NCBI GenBank assembly: GCA_002496635.1
Contig: DAKQ01000114.1
Location: forward strand, 1-5,651
Source of the DNA: Euryarchaeota archaeon UBA82
GTDB taxonomy: Archaea > Thermoplasmatota > Poseidoniia > Poseidoniales > Poseidoniaceae
Direction of reading: 5' to 3'
DNA: 5,651 bases
Part shown: piece by piece, positions 1 through 5,651 of the stretch
Position numbering within the stretch: the stretch's first letter is position 1
Layout of the letters: every line of letters begins with the position of its first letter
Notes under the pieces: generated by a model
Told to the model about the DNA's origin: nothing
Database searches by the model: none
Seen by the model: only the letters and a program-made list of their open reading frames with translations
Program-made: the position numbers and the translations under genes

Positions 1-1
1 C

Positions 2-1132
2 TTTGCTGCTACAATGTCAACTGCTGATAGCCAAGTCTTAGCATGTACCGCAGCAATTACTGATGATGTAAAGCCCGAATGGCGTGAAGATCACAAAACA
101 ACGAAGAAAGTCACGTTGGTCATGGCTGCCTTTGCCACTGCGATTTCAATTGGAGGCCTCTACATTCCAGGCGGAGATTCTGTATTCAAGTTAGTTGTAC
201 TAGCAGTATACGGACTTGGAAGCGTTTTTGTCCCATTACTCATTATTCGATGGGCTGGTTTCAAACCCGACTCCACTCATTCAATCGTAATGATGGTCTC
301 AGCATTCTCAGCCGTCATACTTTGGTCGATGTTGCCCGCAATAATGGGTTGGAAAACCATTGCGGGCGCAGATGGAATATTCCCTTCGGTTCCAGGAATG
401 GGTGCTGCCTTCCTCGCTCACTTCCTCATGTGTGCGTTTAGAGAAACATCCGATTCAAACCCATTAGGTCGATTCAAGATACCTGAGGCAAGAAAGAGCC
501 AGATGATTGGGTATGGTATTGCTCTTCTCTTCGTAACTGGAGTTGCTGAAGCCAGTTACGCAATCTATGCGCCTGAGGATAGCCCTTCTAACGCCGATAA
601 GGGTGAAATTGGAGTATATGCGATAAACGGGAACATTACTTATCACGAAATCGGTTCCGGGGGTGAATACATCAATGATGGGGCGATGATTACCATCGAA
701 GCAAGTTCAGATGATGGAAATCTCAACGGTTTGAATATAGTAGGATTCAGAGTCGTCTCATCACATGTTGATGACGAGCCGAATGGCAATCCTATAACGT
801 GTGCTGGCGTTTCTAATGAAGATGATTTGGTGTCCGTATCGGGCGGCATTGGTCAGAACATTTCTTCGAATTCTGGCACAGAATCTCCACTTTGGACATA
901 TGGGCTCTTCATACCAGATATTCTTAACGAAACGTTAACACTCTCGATTGCGGATATTGAGAATCTCTTAGATGCCGGTTCAACTGGGTTTGGAGAGTAT
1001 TCATTTGATATTGAAGTCAGCACAAATGCTGGTTCTCGCCCAGGCTGTAACAAACAAGATGAGGGGGAACAAGTCGATTGGGCCATTGAACTCATCTCTC
1101 TTGAGTATGAAATAAGTGAAGTTACAGAGTGA
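2..1132 (+). CDS. Sodium:solute symporter (SSS/PutP family), C-terminal part, with acidic extracellular domain; 5' end outside window
   Basis: Secondary transporter that couples Na+ entry to uptake of an organic solute; the substrate cannot be told from this part. The frame is open to the left edge, and codons before the ATG at 14 read F-A-A-T, so that Met is internal (residue 1 below). FAATMSTADSQ and the following AAITDD match the PutP helix whose Ala337, Ser340 and Thr341 (E. coli numbering) form the Na+ site; all three are kept. Further hydrophobic helices lie near residues 33-52, 57-81, 90-110, 125-142 and 164-184. Basic loops at 19-32 and 143-163 put those loops in the cytoplasm, so the last helix, one more than the 13 of PutP, leaves the C-terminus outside. 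Residues 187-372 form a soluble domain with 34 Asp/Glu against 4 Lys/Arg, two cysteines (263, 345) and sequons at N207, N282 and N305. The family call is firm; the role of the outer domain is unknown. The stop overlaps the convergent hydrolase gene by 11 bp. Confidence 0.87.
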   Translation, partial: FAATMSTADSQVLACTAAITDDVKPEWREDHKTTKKVTLVMAAFATAISIGGLYIPGGDSVFKLVVLAVYGLGSVFVPLLIIRWAGFKPDSTHSIVMMVSAFSAVILWSMLPAIMGWKTIAGADGIFPSVPGMGAAFLAHFLMCAFRETSDSNPLGRFKIPEARKSQMIGYGIALLFVTGVAEASYAIYAPEDSPSNADKGEIGVYAINGNITYHEIGSGGEYINDGAMITIEASSDDGNLNGLNIVGFRVVSSHVDDEPNGNPITCAGVSNEDDLVSVSGGIGQNISSNSGTESPLWTYGLFIPDILNETLTLSIADIENLLDAGSTGFGEYSFDIEVSTNAGSRPGCNKQDEGEQVDWAIELISLEYEISEVTE

Positions 1133-1961
1133 TTTTCTGACCCTCTGTACTCACTCTCCAACCGAGTTGTATAATCTTTTGATACTCGCTGCCGTCCTCC
1201 TGATAAACAGGATTGGTGTGGTTAAAATGGGTGAAATAAATCTCAGGATCTCCGCTTTGCCTCTCCCCTAACCTTGACAGTGAGTCCTGTATGGTTGGAT
1301 GGGGAACAACCGACATATCTCGGCCTTGAAGTTCATCTCCTGACCAAAATGTTCCATCGAGTAATGCATGAGTGATGTCAAGATCCTTCAGCCATGCTCG
1401 AATTGAAGATGCATTGTGTGCAGTAAGTGTTTGATCCCATGAATCATGGTCTGTCAAAAAAAGAACTGATTGGTCGTTCCCTCGAATGATAAATGCATGC
1501 ATATCTGAGAGTTCTGCTCTATGAGGAATTTTAATCGATTCGATGACAATATCATCGATCTCAACACGTCCAATTTCCATCAAATTAAACACGCCTTGTT
1601 CTAACAACAATGCCCATGCAGGAGTGGATTTGATGAGATCTTGCATCGATTGACTGCTGTGTAAAGGGATTCCTCTAGCGCTCATTGTTTCTCTACCAAA
1701 CAGGCCTAGTCCATCCACATGGCCAAGATGGGCATGTGTCAAAAACAGCCGATCAATCGTTGATTCTCCAAATATCTTGAGTTGTCGGCCAAGGTCTCTG
1801 GTCGCTTCGATGAGAATTTTTGTCCCATTCTCTGTTTTGATGCCAAGTGAGACTGGGGCACGATAATCTGCTGCTGAAAGGCCGCTACAACATGCTCGTT
1901 GACAGCCGGGTTGTGGCCTCCCACCATCTTGAGCAATTCCGAGGACTGTGAGGGTCGCCAT
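1122..1961 (-). CDS. PqqB-like MBL-fold metallo-hydrolase
   Basis: Complete 279-residue protein of the metallo-beta-lactamase fold, in the PqqB-like branch common in genomes without PQQ synthesis. The N-terminus reads LGIAQDGGRPQPGC and continues to a Cys pair (C20, C24, C25), the PqqB-type opening. The metal motif is THAHLGH (H76, H78, H81), where the usual Asp of HxHxDH is Gly80. Other likely ligands are H147 (IPHR), D171 (FLTDHD) and H245 or H248 (HFNHTNP). RDMSVVPHP at 214-222 and the HFNHTNP block are family hallmarks. No signal peptide or membrane helix is seen, so it is probably cytoplasmic. The frame stays open up to an ATG at 2063, but family homology begins at the Met at 1961; the longer form would run into the divergent gene and adds an unfamiliar basic stretch. 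The substrate is unknown. PqqB itself is implicated in PQQ maturation, but no pqqA, C, D or E lies nearby, so true PQQ synthesis is unlikely from this window. Confidence 0.88.
   Translation of the reverse strand: MATLTVLGIAQDGGRPQPGCQRACCSGLSAADYRAPVSLGIKTENGTKILIEATRDLGRQLKIFGESTIDRLFLTHAHLGHVDGLGLFGRETMSARGIPLHSSQSMQDLIKSTPAWALLLEQGVFNLMEIGRVEIDDIVIESIKIPHRAELSDMHAFIIRGNDQSVLFLTDHDSWDQTLTAHNASSIRAWLKDLDITHALLDGTFWSGDELQGRDMSVVPHPTIQDSLSRLGERQSGDPEIYFTHFNHTNPVYQEDGSEYQKIIQLGWRVSTEGQKITL
1123..1149. repeat. 7-bp inverted repeat at the symporter/hydrolase convergent junction
   Basis: TACAGAG (1123-1129) and CTCTGTA (1143-1149) are perfect inverted copies separated by 13 bases that include TTTT on the plus strand. 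The left arm lies inside the overlap of the two convergent genes and covers part of both stop codons. It could fold as a hairpin in either transcript. A terminator role is not shown: there is no T-run after the stem, and archaeal termination does not need a hairpin. A chance origin remains possible for a repeat this short. Confidence 0.3.
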
Positions 1962-1995
1962 GCCAACAAAATGCCGTTGGGCTCCTACATGATAG

Positions 1996-2005
1996 AGATA
2001 TATGC
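1996..2005. promoter_or_regulatory. TATA-like element in divergent intergenic gap
   Basis: The only AT-rich core in the 94-bp gap between the hydrolase start (1961) and the ATG at 2056 is AGATATATGC, whose centre ATATAT (1998-2003) is self-complementary. If it acts as an archaeal TATA box with transcription starting about 25 bp away, it would give a leader of roughly 29 nt for the rightward gene and roughly 13 nt for the leftward one. A single box could thus serve both directions, or just one. No BRE was identified with confidence. This is inferred from position and composition only. Confidence 0.35.
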
Positions 2006-2046
2006 GAAGGGAAGACCTCAAGCGAGACCCCTTGTTGGATTGGATT

Positions 2047-2052
2047 GGGGAG
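2047..2052 (+). promoter_or_regulatory. Possible ribosome binding site (GGGGAG)
   Basis: A purine-rich GGGGAG lies three bases before the ATG at 2056 and is partly complementary to the 16S rRNA 3' end. The spacing is shorter than the usual 5-9 bases, so support is modest. It matters because it favours the 581-residue form over the 599-residue form that would start at 2002. Confidence 0.3.
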
Positions 2053-2055
2053 AAT

Positions 2056-3801
2056 ATGGCCAAACCAGCACAAGTTACCTTCCCTGGTCAAAAACAAAGG
2101 ATGCGAATGCGTGGTACAAAACATGCAAATGATGCTACTGCGAAGCGTCTGAGTCGTCAACTAAGGCTCTTGCTCGAAGACCCTGACGCTTGTCTACCAA
2201 CCATGACTTGGAAAGGAAGATTGAGTTGGGGGCGAAAAGACCCAGTCTCAAAAACCCTCAAAGATTTGAAGAAAATCATTGCCAATAAGGATGACCCTTC
2301 TCGGCTATCAAAACGAATGCTTGCGAAGAGAGGAGATCCTGTTGGTAAGGCTCTTGCAGGCTCTCTTCACGCTGCTCATGATTCAGATATCACAATAGTT
2401 GGGAATTTCAAATCTCCAAATTTTGGAACCGGCTCATTTGTTCGGAGAGGAGATGGAAAGCAAGGATATCTTGCTGGATTACAGAATCATCACAACCTAA
2501 CACTTCGCCTTCTCCCTTGGGAAGACCATGCCCGTAAAGGAATGTACTTCTTCTCTTGGGAGGGTGGTTTCGTCTGCACTGGACCCAATCCAACCCCTCC
2601 TTCTGGATGGCTTGAGGATGTTCTCAAACGTTCTCGTTTTGATTTTAAACATGAACTCGTTGATGGCGTCGATGTGTTTGTTACGGGAGACATTAGCCCC
2701 CATGATGTCTTAAACAGCATTCCATCCAATGAAGGATGGGTTCGCCTTACATTCAACCATGGACCGGTTGTTGGTATCGATCTCCAATCATTACGAGCAA
2801 CAGGCGAGAAAGAGAGTGCTTTCGTCCATCATCTCGCCCTTTCTATGCTCCCTCCACTGCTGACATCGGTTGTTGATATTGATGCTATGTGGATACCGCT
2901 GGGATGGAATCCTGAAAACGAACTCCCTAAAAGCGCAGTTGAAGGATTGGAGAAGATTGTTTCTGGCTGGCATGGCCTCACTGTTCCTGAAGGAAGTTTG
3001 AGTATGGCCTGCCAACGTGCAGTACTTGATTCCTTAGATTCAGGGTTACTTTTGGGTTCATCATGGTGTGAAGGATCTTCAATCGAAGAAATTCTGACAG
3101 CATTATCTGGAATGGCTGGCGCTGATGATGAGAAAGCATTGGCTGCGGGTGTGTTTCTTCATGCTATGCAAGAATCAAGCGAAGGAATTCGAATTGATTC
3201 ACGTGGGGGGCTCCGCGAACGTGAAGGGAATATCATCGAGGTTATGGAAGGTGCAAATCTAAGTGATGCCGTGAATGCTTTGTGGGAAGAAAATGGGCAC
3301 GCAGGCCTCGACCACATAGGCATTCAAGGAGATGAAGCGGAAATTATCTGGAAGCAACAACTGAAGAAACCAAAGCCACTCAAAAATTTCCTCAAGAGCC
3401 TTGGAACTGCACGAGAGAAAGCTCAGAAGAAAGCGAAATTCCCATTCTCCAAAGAACAGATACCTGGTCCAACTGGTTCAATTCACGACTTAATATTGAC
3501 AGGACTGTTGGAAGGGCCTGGAATTGCTGAACGTATCGCAACATCACGTCATGATGGTATCGATGAATCTGCTGCTGGATGGGCGTGGTTGTGTGCTGCA
3601 GGGCGTTCAACTGGCCAGGATTGGCATTTTGAATCACTTGCAAGAGACCGTGGTGGAGCATGGATGGCAGCTACGAAGGTTTTGCTCAATGCAGGAAAGA
3701 ACCTTCTCGATTCCCAAGATGCTGATCGAACTGAATTTATGGATGCGTTGAACAATCTGCATACTGCTACAGGACAACAAGAGTCCTTGCCTTCACTGTG
3801 A
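2056..3801 (+). CDS. Unrecognised 581-residue soluble protein, Trp-rich with basic N-terminus
   Basis: I do not recognise this protein or any catalytic motif in it. The first 100 residues hold 25 Lys/Arg against 9 Asp/Glu and include a predicted helical run (residues 29-41). A mixed alpha/beta-looking part follows, with a Gly/Pro/aromatic block at residues 163-185. A helical, more acidic middle covers about 285-430. A second basic cluster (433-466, 12 Lys/Arg) precedes an Ala/Gly-rich helical C-terminal region. Sixteen tryptophans are spread over the whole length. There is no signal peptide or membrane helix, so it is probably cytoplasmic. The basic segments could bind nucleic acid, but that is a guess. 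Start choice: the frame also opens at ATG 2002, just after an in-frame TAG at 1993, which would give 599 residues; but that ATG lies inside the ATATAT element, whereas ATG 2056 follows GGGGAG (2047-2052). The start is uncertain; the reading frame is not. It ends tail to tail with the PLP-enzyme gene, overlapping by 9 bp. Confidence 0.8.
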   Translation: MAKPAQVTFPGQKQRMRMRGTKHANDATAKRLSRQLRLLLEDPDACLPTMTWKGRLSWGRKDPVSKTLKDLKKIIANKDDPSRLSKRMLAKRGDPVGKALAGSLHAAHDSDITIVGNFKSPNFGTGSFVRRGDGKQGYLAGLQNHHNLTLRLLPWEDHARKGMYFFSWEGGFVCTGPNPTPPSGWLEDVLKRSRFDFKHELVDGVDVFVTGDISPHDVLNSIPSNEGWVRLTFNHGPVVGIDLQSLRATGEKESAFVHHLALSMLPPLLTSVVDIDAMWIPLGWNPENELPKSAVEGLEKIVSGWHGLTVPEGSLSMACQRAVLDSLDSGLLLGSSWCEGSSIEEILTALSGMAGADDEKALAAGVFLHAMQESSEGIRIDSRGGLREREGNIIEVMEGANLSDAVNALWEENGHAGLDHIGIQGDEAEIIWKQQLKKPKPLKNFLKSLGTAREKAQKKAKFPFSKEQIPGPTGSIHDLILTGLLEGPGIAERIATSRHDGIDESAAGWAWLCAAGRSTGQDWHFESLARDRGGAWMAATKVLLNAGKNLLDSQDADRTEFMDALNNLHTATGQQESLPSL

Positions 3802-4965
3802 GAGTGCTTGGTTCAAGTCGTTCCAAAGATCTTCAACATCTTCGATTCCAACGCTAATACGAACATAACCCGGTTCAATTCCTGCTGCTATTCGAACGTC
3901 TACTGGGACGGCCATATGGCTTGATGTTGCTGGAACTTCAATGAGAGATTCAACTCCTCCAAGAGATGTTGCTTCATAGAAGAGTTTCAGTTTTGCCATG
4001 AAATCCATAGCACCTTCATCGCCTCCAGAAACAACGATTCCAAGCATTCCACAGCCTTTTGGTACAACTCTTTGAGCGACATCATACTCTGAGTGAGATG
4101 GCAATGAAACGTGTTGAACGCGCACAACCTTTGGATGGTTGTCAAGTCGTTGTGCAAGTGTAGCTGCATTCGAGGTTAGCAAAGGCATACGGGCATGGAG
4201 TGTGCGCATTCCGCGTTCAAGAAGATAGCAGTTATGTGGATCTGGAGACCCCCCAAAGTGAACTCTTCCTCTAAAAATTTCCGCAATGAGTTCCTTCGAA
4301 CCTACAACTGCGCCCCCGATTAAATCAGAATGACCGCCAAGATATTTTGTGGTAGAATGAATAACGAGATCAACCCCCATTTCTAGCGGTTTACAGGCCC
4401 ATGGTGATGCGAACGTGTTGTCGATTATGACAATTAAATTGTGTCGCTTTCCAATTTCAACCATTGCTGGGATATCACAGACTTTGAGGTTCGGATTTGT
4501 AATTGTCTCGATGTACAGAATCTTTGTGTTCGGTTGAATTGCTGCCTCATACGATGCTGGATCAGTCATATCAGCCATGGTTGTTTCAATACCAAATCGA
4601 GGGAGTTCTTCTGTGATCAACCCATAGGTTCCACCGTAAACATCTGGGGATGCCACCATGTGGTCGCCTTGACTCAAAAGCATCATCAATGTCGAGGAGA
4701 TTGCAGCCATACCGCTTGCAAAGGTTTCAGCATCCTCTCCCCCTTCCATTGCACAGATTTTTTGAGCTACTGCATCGGAATTAACAGAGGATATTCGCGA
4801 GTAGAGAAGCGTGTGTTGGGCTCCTGCTGCCCACCCTGCATAGCGCTCTTCAGTCAGTTTGTATGTTGAAGAAAGGAAAATTGGTGTGTTGACTGATTCA
4901 CCGACGTGATTGGTCCCCGCGTGCACGTTTTTTGTTCCGTCGTGGTGATGTTGGTTGTCGCCCAT
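3793..4965 (-). CDS. PLP-dependent Cys/Met metabolism enzyme (cystathionine gamma-synthase/lyase superfamily)
   Basis: Complete 390-residue fold-type I PLP enzyme of the transsulfuration family, normally a cytoplasmic tetramer acting on homoserine esters, cystathionine or related sulfur amino acids. Visible landmarks are: Y55 and R57 (LYSR), which in the family bind the PLP phosphate of the neighbouring subunit; ASGMAAI (83-89); Y110 (DVYGGTY), which stacks on the ring; D182 (DNTFASP), which pairs with the pyridine nitrogen; and K207 in HSTTKYLGGHSD, the Schiff-base lysine. SLGGVES (334-340) and R369 (GYVRISVGIED) form the substrate carboxylate site. Length is typical. Methionine gamma-lyase's cysteine in the YG-C-T position is replaced by Gly112, which argues against that activity. 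Gamma-synthase, gamma-lyase and O-acylhomoserine sulfhydrylase cannot be separated by eye. The usual NPT after the YSR motif is replaced by VNS (61-63). The ATG at 4965 fits because the GTKNVHAGT family start follows at once; there is no Shine-Dalgarno. The gene lies 62 bp downstream of the EamA transporter gene on the same strand. Confidence 0.92.
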   Translation of the reverse strand: MGDNQHHHDGTKNVHAGTNHVGESVNTPIFLSSTYKLTEERYAGWAAGAQHTLLYSRISSVNSDAVAQKICAMEGGEDAETFASGMAAISSTLMMLLSQGDHMVASPDVYGGTYGLITEELPRFGIETTMADMTDPASYEAAIQPNTKILYIETITNPNLKVCDIPAMVEIGKRHNLIVIIDNTFASPWACKPLEMGVDLVIHSTTKYLGGHSDLIGGAVVGSKELIAEIFRGRVHFGGSPDPHNCYLLERGMRTLHARMPLLTSNAATLAQRLDNHPKVVRVQHVSLPSHSEYDVAQRVVPKGCGMLGIVVSGGDEGAMDFMAKLKLFYEATSLGGVESLIEVPATSSHMAVPVDVRIAAGIEPGYVRISVGIEDVEDLWNDLNQALSQ

Positions 4966-5027
4966 GTTTCAGCCCAAACTAAACGAGTTCCATTCAGCCC
5001 TTCAACGATGTGGAAGTTTTTGATGGA
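4966..5027 (-). other. 62-bp spacer between transporter and PLP-enzyme genes
   Basis: Read on the minus strand, this spacer has no T-run or strong hairpin after the transporter stop, and no Shine-Dalgarno before the PLP-enzyme ATG. An A-rich ATCAAAAACTT just after the transporter stop is the only candidate for a weak internal promoter. Read-through from the transporter gene, or a separate weak promoter, are both possible. Confidence 0.4.
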
Positions 5028-5651
5028 TTATTCTTCCTCGTTCGGAGCCGATTGTCGCAATTCGACAAGGACATTGCCCAAAAGAAGAGCAGTTCCTCCC
5101 ACAGCAATCCAGCTGGTCCAATCCGTTAGGCCTAGGCCAAGTGCAAACAATGTAGCCCAGACGGGTTCAAGACCATAGATAATTGCGGCCTGAACGGGAT
5201 GCAGATGGCGCTGCAATAAGTTGAGTAATAAGAGGGCGAAGAGAGACCCGAGGAGCCCTAAGCAAAGGAGCGGAACAAGAACATCTTGCTGGAGTGTTAA
5301 TTCCCAGAGTTTGAACGTGTCTCCTCCACCCATTAGTAATGAAATTGCAAGACTTCCAATACTGACAATAAGGAAAGAAGTGATGGTAACGCCCAAGGGA
5401 TCCATTCGTTGTGTAATCGATTGAGTGAAAATGATATGAAGCGCGAAAAAGAATGCGCAGATGACTGTTAATATCTCTCCCTTGCCCCATGATAAGTGAG
5501 GAGGTCCCTCGATAAAGCCTGCACCGAATGTCGCTAAAAGGACACCAGCAATCATCATCCGAGTTACGGGTTGGCCTGTCATTTTGGTTGAAATCATCGC
5601 TGTAAACACCACATAAAGTGAAGTTAAGAAGGCGGATGTTGATGGTGAAAT
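5028..5651 (-). CDS. EamA/DMT-family transporter, C-terminal part; 5' end outside window
   Basis: Integral membrane carrier of the drug/metabolite transporter superfamily, whose EamA members often export amino acids or other small metabolites. The visible 207 codons run open to the right edge. A GTG at 5612 could be taken for a start, but the 13 codons before it continue the family pattern (SAFLTSLYVVFTAMI), so the gene begins beyond the window. Counting from that GTG, hydrophobic helices lie near residues 18-34, 47-65, 74-95, 109-130, 137-158 and 164-184. With the helix at the edge these match the last two helices of EamA repeat 1 and all five of repeat 2. GLEPVWATLFAL (143-154) is the typical penultimate-helix signature; the Gly-Glu often found after it is replaced by Leu-Thr-Asp. 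The tail NEEE is acidic and presumably cytoplasmic. The substrate cannot be told. The downstream PLP enzyme on the same strand hints at an amino acid or sulfur metabolite, but that is inference. Confidence 0.88.
   Translation of the reverse strand: MSPSTSAFLTSLYVVFTAMISTKMTGQPVTRMMIAGVLLATFGAGFIEGPPHLSWGKGEILTVICAFFFALHIIFTQSITQRMDPLGVTITSFLIVSIGSLAISLLMGGGDTFKLWELTLQQDVLVPLLCLGLLGSLFALLLLNLLQRHLHPVQAAIIYGLEPVWATLFALGLGLTDWTSWIAVGGTALLLGNVLVELRQSAPNEEE

Noticed and set aside
853..1161. 102-codon minus-strand frame within the symporter's outer domain
   Set aside because: It is antisense to the symporter coding frame and overlaps the end of the hydrolase gene. No recognisable protein features.
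1122..1961. Start of a PQQ biosynthesis operon
   Set aside because: Only the PqqB-like gene is present; its neighbours are a symporter and an unrelated unrecognised protein, both on the other strand.
1962..2063. 34-residue N-terminal extension of the hydrolase from ATG 2063
   Set aside because: PqqB-family similarity begins at the Met at 1961. The extension would overlap the start of the divergent gene and cross the TATA-like core.
1885..2160. 91-codon minus-strand frame across the divergent gap
   Set aside because: It overlaps the 5' ends of two better-supported genes in another frame, and its translation looks random.
4441..4869. 142-codon plus-strand frame opposite the PLP-enzyme gene
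   Set aside because: It lies wholly antisense to a well-supported enzyme gene. Its translation is Cys/His/Ile-rich without family resemblance, as expected for a shadow frame.
3793..4965. Methionine gamma-lyase
   Set aside because: The active-site cysteine typical of that enzyme is Gly112 here, so only the superfamily call is kept.
1..5651. CRISPR array, insertion sequence, tRNA/rRNA, or a defence or mobile system
   Set aside because: No regularly spaced repeats, transposase or integrase motifs, RNA-gene structures or clustered defence domains were seen; the genes look like ordinary metabolism and transport plus one unknown.

Overview
The window looks like a stretch of an uncultured marine prokaryote, most likely an archaeon. 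A planktonic Marine Group II / Poseidoniales-type genome would fit, but no marker gene settles this and a bacterium is not excluded. The pointers are: GC near 45% (hand count of two lines), very tight packing with overlapping convergent stop codons, no Shine-Dalgarno before the PLP-enzyme start, a TATA-like ATATAT core in the only divergent intergenic gap, and a very acidic, presumably extracellular domain carrying three N-X-S/T sequons.

Layout, left to right. (1) From position 2 to 1132 (+) lies the 3' part of a sodium:solute symporter of the SSS/PutP family. Its 5' part lies outside the window, and it ends in an extra transmembrane helix plus a ~185-residue acidic outer domain. (2) From 1961 down to 1122 (-) is a complete PqqB-like metallo-beta-lactamase-fold hydrolase, tail to tail with the symporter and overlapping it by 11 bp. 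(3) A 94-bp gap with an ATATAT element separates it from a divergent gene at 2056-3801 (+). This gene encodes a 581-residue soluble, Trp-rich protein with basic segments that I do not recognise. (4) From 4965 down to 3793 (-) is a complete Cys/Met-metabolism PLP enzyme (cystathionine gamma-synthase/lyase superfamily), tail to tail with gene 3 and overlapping it by 9 bp. (5) From the right edge down to 5028 (-) is the C-terminal part of an EamA/DMT-family transporter, 62 bp upstream of the PLP gene on the same strand.

How the genes fit together. Genes 4 and 5 are the only co-directional pair. They could form an operon joining sulfur-amino-acid metabolism to export of an amino acid or related metabolite; this is inferred from position and family only. 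The other genes alternate in strand and show no obvious shared pathway. There are no rRNAs, tRNAs, CRISPR arrays, insertion sequences or long repeats that I can see, and no gap without a gene exceeds 100 bp. I do not see a clear new multi-gene system. The items most worth a second look are the symporter with the acidic exodomain, the unrecognised 581-residue protein, and the PqqB-like hydrolase with no PQQ genes beside it.
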